Source: Oscillospiraceae bacterium (GTDB taxonomy: Bacteria > Bacillota > Clostridia > Oscillospirales > Ruminococcaceae). From it: DNA of 64,000 nt. Each line of letters begins with the position of its first letter. Position 1 is the first letter of the stretch. The notes below the pieces were generated by a model that saw only the letters and a program-made list of their open reading frames with translations, did no database searches and had not been told where the DNA came from. The translations under genes were made by a program, and so were the position numbers. Below, piece after piece: positions 33,024 to 41,600 of the stretch. The DNA lies in the NCBI GenBank assembly GCA_017536625.1, contig JAFXGY010000018.1, forward strand, positions 1 through 64,000, written 5' to 3'.

Positions 33024-34268
33024 TCAAAGGATTGCTGCAAAAGCTTCCCTTTCAAGCCCGCTTTTTTCCTTGATTATTCTGATGGCCTGTTTAACTCCGG
33101 AAATCGACATATTCGTTCTTGCGGCAATTTCCGCATCCGAAAGTTTAAAGGCGGCAAGACGGGCAACTTCGCGGTTTTGTTCGGAAAGGGATGCGATTAT
33201 TTTGCGTCCGGTTATTTTGCTGTCGAGCTTTTCCCAGTTTTCGGCATATATTCTGAAAAGGCGATTAACTTCTTCCCAGACTTCTTCATCCGCTTCTTTA
33301 AGCCGAAGTTCCATCAGTTTTCCGATTGTCCTGCAATATTCCGCAAGGATTCCGTAAAGTTTATCCGGAAGGGCAAGGGCGATTGCCTTATCGATATGGC
33401 GGATTGCCTGTTTATCGTTGTTGCTGTAATGATATGCAATGGCGCAGGTAAGGCGCAGATGAATTTCGGCAATGGGGGTATCATCCGCCATCGCCTGAGA
33501 AATCATCGGTTCGATGGTCGCCGGAAGAAGCCCCATAAAAGAAAGCCCTTTCACTCCTTCCAGTTCAAATCTTTTCGAAGCGAGAGCATGACCTATTGCA
33601 TAGAGATAATTGCTGTAATAGACCTTCGCCGCCGGCAAAGAATCTTTATGAAGCAGTTCAAAGCAGCCGATTTTGAACCACTCCGGAAAATCTTTTATCT
33701 CATAAAGCAGGCTGTTGACGGCGCAGATACAGAGGGTAAGGATTTCTCTTTCTGTATCGCTTTGGGCATTTGCTTCGGAAATATGGATTTTTGCCTTTCT
33801 CCAGAGGTCAAGATCGCCTTTCCATATAGCGCATTGGGCAAGAAGTGTTCCCGTTGCAAGGACAGCATAAAAACCGGAATGTTTTTCCAAAAGAGAACTT
33901 GCGCTTTTATAAGCCGCGTCAATGTTGCCTTTTGCGCAGGCAATTTCTGCCGAAAGGATTGTTTGCGCTTCCGGGTTATGGGAAAGATTCGCAACCGCTT
34001 CCTCTTCGCATCCGGGAGCATAATAAAGATTTGTCATATAAAGAAAAGGCGTTTTTTTCGGCATCGGCATATCAGCTTTCGGAATCAATTCCGGTTCGCG
34101 GCTTTCCTTTGTTCTTCCGTCCAAAGGTTTTTTTGCGTTTTTCGGAATCATCCATGCTCTTCCAAAGCGCACCGCTCCTTCAATTTTTCCTTTTGCGCAA
34201 AGGGTCTGCAATCTGCGCGGGGATATTCCCCATTTTGCCGCAACCTCGTCTGTTTTCAGATAATCCAT
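33024..34268 (-). CDS. Regulator with N-terminal MerR/excisionase-like HTH and C-terminal LuxR-type HTH
   Basis: 414 residues. Residues 1-45 (YLKTDEVAAKWGISPRRLQTLC, then GAVRFGRAWMIPK) form a DNA-binding helix-turn-helix of the MerR/excisionase type. The middle is helical and TPR-like. Residues about 355-405 (ASLSEQNREVARLAAFKLSDAEIAA and NMSISGVKQAIRIIKEK) match a LuxR-type HTH. Two DNA-binding domains in one protein suggest looping or binding to separated half sites. A large inverted repeat at its own promoter is a likely target. Ligand unknown. Confidence 0.75.
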   Translation of the reverse strand: MDYLKTDEVAAKWGISPRRLQTLCAKGKIEGAVRFGRAWMIPKNAKKPLDGRTKESREPELIPKADMPMPKKTPFLYMTNLYYAPGCEEEAVANLSHNPEAQTILSAEIACAKGNIDAAYKSASSLLEKHSGFYAVLATGTLLAQCAIWKGDLDLWRKAKIHISEANAQSDTEREILTLCICAVNSLLYEIKDFPEWFKIGCFELLHKDSLPAAKVYYSNYLYAIGHALASKRFELEGVKGLSFMGLLPATIEPMISQAMADDTPIAEIHLRLTCAIAYHYSNNDKQAIRHIDKAIALALPDKLYGILAEYCRTIGKLMELRLKEADEEVWEEVNRLFRIYAENWEKLDSKITGRKIIASLSEQNREVARLAAFKLSDAEIAARTNMSISGVKQAIRIIKEKSGLEREAFAAIL

Positions 34269-34303
34269 TTCCGCTTCATCTCCAAATCCATCTTCGGGCT
34301 TCT

Positions 34304-34354
34304 ATTGTTCGCTTTTACGCCGTTTATTATACTTCGTTTTAGCGAACAATGCAA
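34304..34354 (-). promoter_or_regulatory. Promoter with inverted-repeat operator for the two-HTH regulator
   Basis: Minus strand TTGCAT (34349-34354), 17 bases, TATAAT (34326-34331). Two arms, 34304-34319 and 34335-34350, share ATTGTTCGCT perfectly and 13 of 16 bases overall in inverted orientation, bracketing the -10. Good candidate for autoregulation. Confidence 0.65.
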
Positions 34355-34479
34355 GAGGATTCTTGTAATTAAAGACAAATTATATAAATTATTTACATAT
34401 TTATAAATCAATATATTTCATTCAAAATATAATGATTATTAATAATTAATTTTTCCAATTTCCGCCTGTTTTTAAATTT

Positions 34480-34508
34480 GAATATACAAAAATCTCCTGC
34501 AAATAATA
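34480..34508 (+). promoter_or_regulatory. Possible sigma-G/F-type promoter of spoVT
   Basis: GAATA (34480-34484), 17 bases, AATAATA (34502-34508; CATnnTA in the consensus). SpoVT is forespore-expressed where studied. Confidence 0.45.
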
Positions 34509-34547
34509 TGGAAGTAAAAGCAAGAATTAGCAGGAGGTTTTTAAAAT

Positions 34548-35090
34548 ATGAAAGCAACGGGAATTGTAAGAAGAATTGACGACCTCGGAAGAGTCGTTAT
34601 TCCCAAAGAAATCCGAAGAACCATGAGAATAAGAGAGGGCGACCCCCTTGAAATTTTCACGGATAACGACGGCGAGGTCATCTTCAAAAAATATTCGCCC
34701 ATCGGCGAGCTTGCGAATTTTTCCGCACAATATGCGGAAGTGCTTTATAAAGTAAGCGGCTGCCCGGTAATAGTCTGCGACCGGGACAGTGTTGTTACCG
34801 CAGCGGGAATACCGAAGAAAGAAGTGCTTGAACGAAGAATCACCCCCATGCTCGAAGACCTTATGGAGCGCAGAGCGGTTTATGGAAGAACAGGCGCTTC
34901 CGGCGAAAGCCTTCTTTTTCCCGTCGAAGGATTCGATAAGGCTGCCTTTGCCGCCGCGTCAATTATCTCCGCCGGTGACGTTTGCGGCGCGGTGATATGT
35001 TTTTCCGACGGACGCGAAAAAGCCGGCGACGCGGAGATAAAACTTATCACCGCCGCGGCAAATTTCCTTGGAAAACAGATGGAAGAGTAA
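34548..35090 (+). CDS. spoVT: Stage V sporulation protein T
   Basis: 180 residues. N-terminal AbrB/SpoVT swapped-hairpin DNA-binding domain (1-50: KATGIVRRIDDLGRVVIPKE) and a C-terminal GAF-like domain (about 56-178). Forespore transcription factor acting with sigma G in Bacillus. Start after GCAGGAGG. Stands alone between the two-HTH regulator and a small conserved gene; it is the clearest sporulation marker in the window. Confidence 0.93.
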   Translation: MKATGIVRRIDDLGRVVIPKEIRRTMRIREGDPLEIFTDNDGEVIFKKYSPIGELANFSAQYAEVLYKVSGCPVIVCDRDSVVTAAGIPKKEVLERRITPMLEDLMERRAVYGRTGASGESLLFPVEGFDKAAFAAASIISAGDVCGAVICFSDGREKAGDAEIKLITAAANFLGKQMEE

Positions 35091-35177
35091 TTTTTATTTT
35101 AAATTATTATATTTTAAAATATATAATTTGATGTTATAAAATCGAATAAATGGCTTATTTATGCGGTTTTTGGCACA

Positions 35178-35213
35178 AAAAAAGAACGGCGGATTTTTCC
35201 GCCGTTCTTTTTT
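35178..35213. terminator. Bidirectional terminator
   Basis: AAAGAACGGCGGA-TTTT-TCCGCCGTTCTTT. Confidence 0.85.
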
Positions 35214-35223
35214 CTGCTTTTGA

Positions 35224-35451
35224 TTAAAGAAAACCTTCGGTTTTGCTGTAAGGGCACCATGCTCTTACTTCGATGATGTTTTTGCAGTCCGGATCGGTTG
35301 AGCGAACATAAAAGCTGTTCTGCCAGCCAAACTGGTCGGGCTGTTCCGTGGGGTCATAAGCATGAACAACATAATAGCCGTTATCATCCTTATAAGCACC
35401 GTCTTCGATCATGTTATATCTTTTTCCCTGAAAAGTAATTTCACTACGCAT
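35224..35451 (-). CDS. Small protein of unknown function
   Basis: 75 residues, soluble, Tyr/Asp-rich, beta-strand pattern throughout (KRYNMIEDGAYKDDNGYYVVHAYD). Start after CGGAGG. Own promoter and terminator. Coding is supported by the good ribosome-binding site and promoter; I do not recognise the family. Confidence 0.6.
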   Translation of the reverse strand: MRSEITFQGKRYNMIEDGAYKDDNGYYVVHAYDPTEQPDQFGWQNSFYVRSTDPDCKNIIEVRAWCPYSKTEGFL

Positions 35452-35476
35452 AGCAAATGCCTCCGATAATTTACTG

Positions 35477-35505
35477 ATTATAGAATACTATAAATTTTCG
35501 ATTAA
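35477..35505 (-). promoter_or_regulatory. Promoter of the 75-residue gene
   Basis: Minus strand TTAATC (35500-35505), 17 bases, TATAAT (35477-35482). Confidence 0.55.
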
Positions 35506-35546
35506 ATCAATAGTTTTTACAAAACTGTTAAATTTTGTGACAGGGA

Positions 35547-35575
35547 TTGATTTGAGCGACAAGATGTCATATAAT
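35547..35575 (+). promoter_or_regulatory. Promoter of the marR-ABC exporter operon
   Basis: TTGATT (35547-35552), 17 bases, TATAAT (35570-35575). TGACA/TGTCA half sites flank the -35, a possible repressor site. Confidence 0.65.
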
Positions 35576-35632
35576 AAACAATGTTGAATACGAAACAGTT
35601 TCCCATCGAACATCCGCAAAGGAGGAACATAC

Positions 35633-36082
35633 ATGTGTGAAAAATATTATATCAACACCGAACTTCGGATCCTTTCCCGCAACATCAATAATTATTTCAT
35701 AAATTACGGAAACCGCAAAAAAATTGAAAAGATGACCGGTTCCGGCGGATGGATAATTTCATATATTGTGGAAAACAGCCACAGGGATATTTTCCAGCGG
35801 GATCTTGAAAAGGAATTTGATATAACCCGCTCCACCGCTTCAAAAAACGTTGATCTTCTGGTCGAAAACGGGTTCATCACAAGGGAACCGGTTGATTATG
35901 ACGCAAGGCTGAAAAAACTCGTCCTTACCGAAAAGGCAAAGGAAGTTTTCAAAATTATGCGCAGCGACAGAGCCGGACTTGAAACCCAGATGCTCGAAGG
36001 TTTTTCCGACGAGGAGAAAAAACAGCTCCGCAACTTCCTCAAAAGGATTGCGGCAAATCTTGACGTTAAGGAGGATATCTGA
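35633..36082 (+). CDS. MarR-family transcriptional regulator
   Basis: 149 residues with a winged HTH: QRDLEKEFDITRSTASKNVDLLVENGFITREP followed by the wing DARLKKLVLTEKAKEVF. Dimeric ligand-responsive regulator, usually a repressor. First gene of the operon and joined to the first exporter gene by a TGATG stop-start overlap, so it most likely controls that exporter. Start after AAAGGAGG. Confidence 0.92.
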   Translation: MCEKYYINTELRILSRNINNYFINYGNRKKIEKMTGSGGWIISYIVENSHRDIFQRDLEKEFDITRSTASKNVDLLVENGFITREPVDYDARLKKLVLTEKAKEVFKIMRSDRAGLETQMLEGFSDEEKKQLRNFLKRIAANLDVKEDI

Positions 36083-37833
36083 TGATAAAACGACTTGCAA
36101 AATGTGTTCGGGAATATAAGCTTCCCTCTTTTCTTTCGGCTTTGTTCGTAAGCCTTGAGGTCGTTATGGAAGTGCTGATTCCCTTTGAAATGGCCGATAT
36201 GCTCGACCACGGCATCAATGCCGGAAATATGGAATTTATAATTCAAAGCGGCGTAAGGCTTATCGTTTATGCCTGCCTTGTAATCCTTTTCGGCAACCTT
36301 GCCGGAAGAGCGGCTTCCACCGCATCCTGCGGATTCGGAAAAAACCTCCGTCATGATATGTATTATAATATCCAGAATTTTTCCTTTTCAAACATAGATA
36401 AATTTTCCACCTCCAGCCTTATCACAAGAATGACAACGGACGTTCAGAACGTTCAGATGGCATATCAGATGATGATAAGAATGGCGTTCCGTTCCCCCAT
36501 CATGATGGTTTTTTCCACCGTTTTCGCTTTCCGGATTTATCCGAAGCTGGCTTTTATTTTTGTTGCCTGCCTTCCGATTCTTGCGGGCGGACTTTATCTT
36601 ATAATGACGAAGACCCACCCCATCTTCAAAAGGGTTTTCAAAACCTATGATAAACTCAACCGCAACGTTCAGGAAAACCTTCGGGGAATCCGCGTTGTAA
36701 AATCCTTTATCCGTGAAGACCACGAAGCCGAAAAATTCGATGAAACTTCCGAATCCATCCGCCGCGACTTCACCCATGCAGAACGCAACATTGCCTGGAA
36801 CGGTCCGCTTATGCAAAGCTGTTCCTATGCCTGCATGCTTCTCGTTTCCTGGCTCGGTGCCCAGGCAATCATCTCTTCCGGAAACAATCCGGACCTTGGG
36901 CTTACCACCGGTATGCTTATGAGCCTTATCACCTATTCCATGCAGATTCTTATGAGCGTAATGATGCTTTCCGTAATTTTTGTAATGATCACTATTTCCC
37001 GCGAAAGCGCAGAACGAATCTGCGAAGTCCTTAACGAGGAAAGTGACCTTAAAAACGGAGAAAACCCCGTTTATGAAATTCCGGACGGTTCCGTAAAATT
37101 CGAAAACGTCTTTTTCCGCTATTCCGCAAAGGCAGATAAAAACGTCCTCGAAAATATCAATATTGATATAAAATCCGGCGAAACCATAGGCATCATCGGC
37201 GGAACCGGTTCTTCGAAATCCACCTTTGTCCAGATGATTCCCCGTCTTTATGACGTCAGCGAAGGAAAAGTCACAGTCGGCGGAATCGATGTTCGTAATT
37301 ACGATATCGAAACTCTCCGCGACGGCGTCGCGATGGTTCTTCAAAAGAACGTGCTCTTTTCCGGAACGGTTCGGGAAAACCTTCTTTGGGGAAACGAAAA
37401 CGCAACCCAGGAAGAAATTGAACACGCCTGCGACCTTGCCCAGGCTTCTCCGTTCATAAACGAAATGCCCGAAAAATATGAAACATATATTGAACAGGGC
37501 GGCGCAAACGTTTCCGGCGGACAGAAGCAGCGTCTTTGCATCGCAAGGGCACTGCTTAAAAAACCGAAGATCCTCATCCTCGATGATTCCACCAGCGCAG
37601 TCGATACAAAAACCGACGCCCTTATCCGCAAAGCCTTTGCGGAAGAAATTCCCGACACAACAAAAATAATCATCGCCCAGCGCATTGCTTCCGTTATGGA
37701 AGCGGATAAAATCATCATTCTTGATGACGGAAAAATTGCCGCCATGGGAAGCCACGATGAGCTTATGGCACAAAGCGAAATTTACCGCGAAACCTATGAA
37801 TCCCAGATGAAAGGAGGACTTTCCGATGAATGA
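36082..37833 (+). CDS. ABC exporter half-transporter, degenerate-site partner
   Basis: 583 residues: six-helix exporter domain (about 1-310) then ATPase. Walker A is GGTGSSKST (Ser where Gly is usual), signature VSGGQKQRLCIARAL, Walker B ILILDDSTSAVDT, with Asp in place of the catalytic Glu. This is the pattern of the subunit carrying the non-hydrolysing site of heterodimeric exporters such as TM287/288 and LmrCD. Overlaps the next gene by 8 bases. Likely multidrug or lipid export. Confidence 0.92.
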   Translation: MIKRLAKCVREYKLPSFLSALFVSLEVVMEVLIPFEMADMLDHGINAGNMEFIIQSGVRLIVYACLVILFGNLAGRAASTASCGFGKNLRHDMYYNIQNFSFSNIDKFSTSSLITRMTTDVQNVQMAYQMMIRMAFRSPIMMVFSTVFAFRIYPKLAFIFVACLPILAGGLYLIMTKTHPIFKRVFKTYDKLNRNVQENLRGIRVVKSFIREDHEAEKFDETSESIRRDFTHAERNIAWNGPLMQSCSYACMLLVSWLGAQAIISSGNNPDLGLTTGMLMSLITYSMQILMSVMMLSVIFVMITISRESAERICEVLNEESDLKNGENPVYEIPDGSVKFENVFFRYSAKADKNVLENINIDIKSGETIGIIGGTGSSKSTFVQMIPRLYDVSEGKVTVGGIDVRNYDIETLRDGVAMVLQKNVLFSGTVRENLLWGNENATQEEIEHACDLAQASPFINEMPEKYETYIEQGGANVSGGQKQRLCIARALLKKPKILILDDSTSAVDTKTDALIRKAFAEEIPDTTKIIIAQRIASVMEADKIIILDDGKIAAMGSHDELMAQSEIYRETYESQMKGGLSDE

Positions 37834-39733
37834 TAAAAATATCCCCTCCAAAAGACCGGGAATTGACATTGCAACCGTAAAAAGACTTCTTTCCTATTTC
37901 CGCAATTACCGCATCCAGATGGTTTTTGTTGTGGTCTGCATAATCCTCAGCACCGTCGCGAGCGTTGCTTCCTCCCTTTTCATCAAAACCCTTATTGATG
38001 ATTATATCATGCCGCTTATCGGCGTTTCGAATCCGGATTTTTCCGCCTTTATCGGCGCACTTTGCGTTATGGCGGCAATTTATCTTACCGGAATTTTCTC
38101 TTCCCTCTTTTATAACCGCACAATGGCGACAGTAACCCAGAATATCCTCAAGGATATCCGTTCTTCCATGTTCCGCCATATGCAAAGGCTCCCTATCAAA
38201 TATTTTGATACCCACAGCCACGGCGACGTTATGAGCTATTATACGAACGATGCGGATTCCCTTCGCCAGATGCTTTCCCAAAGTATTCCCCAGGTTATCC
38301 AGTCCATTCTCACCATCACCTTTGTTTTTATTTCCATGATGATCCAGAGCATCTGGCTCACAATAATAGTCCTTATCTTCACTTTCTTCATGATGAAGCT
38401 CCTCGGGAAAATCACCGGAAAATCCGGACAATATTTCATGGCAGCCCAGCGTTCCATTGCAGGAATGAACGGTTATATTGAAGAAATGATAAACGGACAG
38501 AAGGTAGTAAAGGTTTTTAACCACGAAGAAAAGGCAAAAGAGGGCTTCAATAACAGGAACACCGAGCTTTGCGGCAACGCCACCAACGCAAACAAGCTTG
38601 CAAACACCCTTATGCCCCTTATGAACGGACTTGGTTATTTCCTTTATGTAATAATTGCCATAGTGGGCGGATATCTTGCTCTTTCCGGACTTCCGAACCT
38701 CAGCCTTACCGGAATTTCCGTTCTCACCCTTGGTACCATCGCTTCCTTCCTTCAGCTTTCAAGAAGCTTCTGCCAGCCCATAGGAAATGTTTCCAACCAG
38801 ATAAACTCCGTCGTTATGGCAACCGCCGGCGCAAAACGTATTTTTGAATTCATTGATGAGCCCATTGAGGAAAACAACGGAAAAGTCACCCTTGTCAATA
38901 TGACCATGAAAAACGGCGCCATTGAAGAAACCGACGAGCGCACCGAACAGTGGGCATGGAAAATTCCGAAAGATGACGGAACCTTTGAATTCCGCGAACT
39001 TCGCGGCGGGGTCCGGCTTGAAAACGTGGATTTTTCCTATGTTGAAGGAAAAAGGGTTCTTCACGACGTTTCCTTCTATGCGGAACCCGGACAGAAGGTT
39101 GCCCTGGTCGGCGCAACCGGCGCAGGAAAAACTACCATCACAAACCTTATCAACCATTTTTACGATATTGAAAACGGAAGAATCACCTATGACGGAATCG
39201 ACATCCGCGACATCAATAAAGATGACCTTCGCCGTTCCATGGGCGTGGTTCTTCAGGACGTAAACCTTTTCACCGGCACCGTTATGGAAAACCTCCGTTA
39301 CGGAAGACCCGACGCCACCGACGAAGAATGCATTGCCGCGGCACAGCTTGCGGATGCAGATTCCTTTATCCGCATGCTTCCGGAAGGTTATAACACCGTG
39401 CTTAAAGGTGACGGCAGCGGACTTTCGCAAGGTCAGCGCCAGCTGATTTCCATTGCCCGTGCCGCGGTTGCAGATCCGCCGGTTATGATCCTTGATGAAG
39501 CAACTTCCTCCATAGATACCCGAACCGAAGCCATCGTTCAGCGCGGTATGGACGCTCTTATGTACGGAAGAACCGTTTTTGTAATCGCCCACCGTCTTTC
39601 CACAGTCCAGAACTCCGATGTAATTATGGTTCTTGACCACGGACGCATTATTGAAAGAGGCAGCCACGATAAACTAATCGAACAGAAAGGCACCTATTAC
39701 CGCCTTTATACCGGTGCATTCGAGCTTGACTGA
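37826..39733 (+). CDS. ABC exporter half-transporter, hydrolysing partner
   Basis: 635 residues: exporter domain (about 1-340) then ATPase. Walker A GATGAGKTT, Walker B VMILDEATSSIDT with the catalytic Glu, but signature LSQGQRQL in place of LSGGQ. Together with the preceding subunit this gives one canonical and one degenerate ATP site, as in known heterodimers. A 40-residue insertion (MKNGAIEETDERTEQW region, about 355-395) precedes the ATPase domain. Last gene of the operon; a terminator follows. Confidence 0.92.
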   Translation: MNDKNIPSKRPGIDIATVKRLLSYFRNYRIQMVFVVVCIILSTVASVASSLFIKTLIDDYIMPLIGVSNPDFSAFIGALCVMAAIYLTGIFSSLFYNRTMATVTQNILKDIRSSMFRHMQRLPIKYFDTHSHGDVMSYYTNDADSLRQMLSQSIPQVIQSILTITFVFISMMIQSIWLTIIVLIFTFFMMKLLGKITGKSGQYFMAAQRSIAGMNGYIEEMINGQKVVKVFNHEEKAKEGFNNRNTELCGNATNANKLANTLMPLMNGLGYFLYVIIAIVGGYLALSGLPNLSLTGISVLTLGTIASFLQLSRSFCQPIGNVSNQINSVVMATAGAKRIFEFIDEPIEENNGKVTLVNMTMKNGAIEETDERTEQWAWKIPKDDGTFEFRELRGGVRLENVDFSYVEGKRVLHDVSFYAEPGQKVALVGATGAGKTTITNLINHFYDIENGRITYDGIDIRDINKDDLRRSMGVVLQDVNLFTGTVMENLRYGRPDATDEECIAAAQLADADSFIRMLPEGYNTVLKGDGSGLSQGQRQLISIARAAVADPPVMILDEATSSIDTRTEAIVQRGMDALMYGRTVFVIAHRLSTVQNSDVIMVLDHGRIIERGSHDKLIEQKGTYYRLYTGAFELD

Positions 39734-39746
39734 TATATGTATAAAA

Positions 39747-39783
39747 AAAAGCCTTTCCGGAATTTCCGGAAAGGCTTTTTTTA
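39747..39783 (+). terminator. Terminator of the marR-ABC operon
   Basis: AAAGCCTTTCCGGAA / TTCCGGAAAGGCTTT followed by TTTATT. Confidence 0.85.
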
Positions 39784-39846
39784 TTGTCGTCACTAATAAA
39801 AGGAACTGGATTTTTGGTCACATACCAAAAGACAAAAGGGGGTTCG

Positions 39847-39899
39847 AATGAATCCCTCCACCGTCTTCGACGGTCCCCCTCCCTTTAACAAGGGAGGTT
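39847..39899. repeat. Dispersed palindromic repeat, half copy
   Basis: GAATCCCTCCACC, inner hairpin GTCTTCGAC, then CCTCCCTTTAACAAGGGAGG. Only the right half of the full element; abuts the ribF stop codon. Confidence 0.75.
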
Positions 39900-40855
39900 T
39901 ATATTCCGAGGAGTTTTACTGTTTCCTCGCCTTTTGTGCGGATCCAGCGAAGGGCAAAACGCTCCGCATTGCTTCTGTCGAGGGCAATTCTCGCAAAAAG
40001 CTCTTCTTTATCGGAAAATACCATTTCCTCGCGCACAAAATCAATAAGGAAAACGGGGATTTTCATTCCGTAAAGGTCGCGGTTTATGCCGATGATATTT
40101 GTTTCCGCCGCGGGAATGTTTTTATCCGAAACGGTGGGTTTTACACCTATGTTGGTTACGGAAGGATAGAACTTTCCGTCGATATAGGAAGCGGAAACAT
40201 ATACCCCGAACTTCGGGATTATGTAATCTTCACGCATGGGCTGATTGATTGTGGGAAGGTCGAATTTTCTGCCGAGCTCGGTACCTTTCACCACTTCCGT
40301 TTCGACGCAGAAGGGATATCCCGCAAGAAGTTCCACTTCCTGCATATCTCCTTTTTCGGCGGCGGCACGGATTCTTGTGGAACTTATGGCTTCGCCCTTA
40401 TCATAAACTTTATCAATAAAGCAATAAGATATTCCGTATTTTTCGCAGAATTCAGCCATTTCCTTTATTCCGCAGGAAGCCATTTTTCCAAAGCGGTAAT
40501 CCGTTCCGCAGAAAACTTTTTTGCAGCGAAGTTTTCCGATAAGGATATCTCTTACGAACTCTTCGCCGGAAAGTCCTTTTACGTCGCCGAAATCCGGCGC
40601 ATAAACATGGGCAATTCCGCAGGAACGCATGATTCCGAATTTAACCTCCGGCGGTTCAAGACGCTTTGCGCCCTGTTTCCCGGTGGGAAGGCTTTTTTCC
40701 GAAAAGGTAAAAACCCAAGGTTCAAGACCTTTTGAAGCCGCCGTGCGGCGCAAAACTTCCCTGTGACCTCTGTGAACTCCGTCGAAAACCCCAAGGGCAA
40801 CGGCGGTATCGTTTTTCGGGAATTCGGTTGTGATAAATTCCATGCTGTCAGTCAT
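39899..40855 (-). CDS. ribF: Bifunctional riboflavin kinase / FAD synthetase
   Basis: 318 residues. N-terminal adenylyltransferase (about 1-190) with LGVFDGVHRGHREVL and the GTDYRFG and SSTRIR motifs; C-terminal flavokinase with GRKFDLPTIN and the NIGVKPT strand. Makes FMN and FAD from riboflavin. ATG at 40855 overlaps truA by 8 bases; ATG at 40843 is an alternative. Last gene of the ecfA1-ecfA2-ecfT-truA-ribF run. FMN supply is relevant to the flavin-binding RnfD subunit encoded in this window. Confidence 0.93.
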   Translation of the reverse strand: MTDSMEFITTEFPKNDTAVALGVFDGVHRGHREVLRRTAASKGLEPWVFTFSEKSLPTGKQGAKRLEPPEVKFGIMRSCGIAHVYAPDFGDVKGLSGEEFVRDILIGKLRCKKVFCGTDYRFGKMASCGIKEMAEFCEKYGISYCFIDKVYDKGEAISSTRIRAAAEKGDMQEVELLAGYPFCVETEVVKGTELGRKFDLPTINQPMREDYIIPKFGVYVSASYIDGKFYPSVTNIGVKPTVSDKNIPAAETNIIGINRDLYGMKIPVFLIDFVREEMVFSDKEELFARIALDRSNAERFALRWIRTKGEETVKLLGI

Positions 40856-41600
40856 CTTCCTCATCATATAATACGTAATCGAGGTAAAGTCCCTCGGGTT
40901 TTGCGGTTCTTCCGGCTCTGGTGCGGTCTTTGGATTCGATGATATCAAGAATCTCCTCCGGGTCGATTTTTCCTTCGTTCACTTCAAGAAGGGTGCCAAC
41001 CATGATTCGCACCATGTTATAAAGGAATCCGTCGCCGGTGACGGAAAAGGTAACAAGTTCGCCTTCGCGTTCCATCTGGCAATCAAAAATTGTTCTGGTG
41101 AAATCTTCCTGGTCCCCATTTGAACCGCAGAAAGCGGAAAAATCATGGGTTCCGATGAAATCGGTGCAGACCGCATCAAGGAAGTTTTCATCAATGGGCT
41201 TTGGATAATGAAGAGCAAGTCCCTGCCAGAAAGGGCTCATATATGGGGCGTTCCAGATTTTATAAACATAGCGTTTTCCCTTGCAGGAATAGCGGGCATG
41301 AAAATCTTCCGAAACTTCCTCGCAGTCCACCGCGGCAATATCATCCGGCAAAAGCGCATCAAGGCTTCTTCGGATATGGTCACAGGTATATTCGCTTTCG
41401 GTTCTGAAGCTGACGCAGAACATATTGGCGTGAACGCCGGAATCGGTTCTTGAACAGCCTTTGATATCCGGTCTTTCCCCCTGGAAAAGCACCTGCATTG
41501 CGTCCTGAAGGGTTTCTGCAACGGTAACGGCGTTTTTTTGCACCTGGAAGCCGTGGTAATTCGTGCCCTTATAAGAAATGGTCAGAAGAAGATTTCTCAA
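40848..41600 (-). CDS. truA: tRNA pseudouridine(38-40) synthase
   Basis: 250 residues. Catalytic Asp in GCSRTDSGVHA near residue 52; also SYKGTNYHGFQ at the N-terminus and the GDGFLYNMVRIMVGTLLEVNEGK motif near the C-terminus (residues about 190-212). Overlaps ecfT by 4 bases (ATGA). The ecfA1A2T-truA order is common in Firmicutes. Confidence 0.96.
   Translation of the reverse strand: MRNLLLTISYKGTNYHGFQVQKNAVTVAETLQDAMQVLFQGERPDIKGCSRTDSGVHANMFCVSFRTESEYTCDHIRRSLDALLPDDIAAVDCEEVSEDFHARYSCKGKRYVYKIWNAPYMSPFWQGLALHYPKPIDENFLDAVCTDFIGTHDFSAFCGSNGDQEDFTRTIFDCQMEREGELVTFSVTGDGFLYNMVRIMVGTLLEVNEGKIDPEEILDIIESKDRTRAGRTAKPEGLYLDYVLYDEEDD

Noticed and set aside
34494..34536. CTCCTGC/GCAGGAG inverted repeat that could hide the spoVT ribosome-binding site
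   Set aside because: The left arm lies within the predicted promoter, so it would not be in the transcript.
37190..37225. Walker A GGTGSSKST considered an inactivating mutation in the first exporter subunit
   Set aside because: The Ser variant recurs, to my knowledge, in heterodimeric Firmicutes exporters, and the rest of the ATPase is intact; the Walker B Asp fits the known degenerate-site design.
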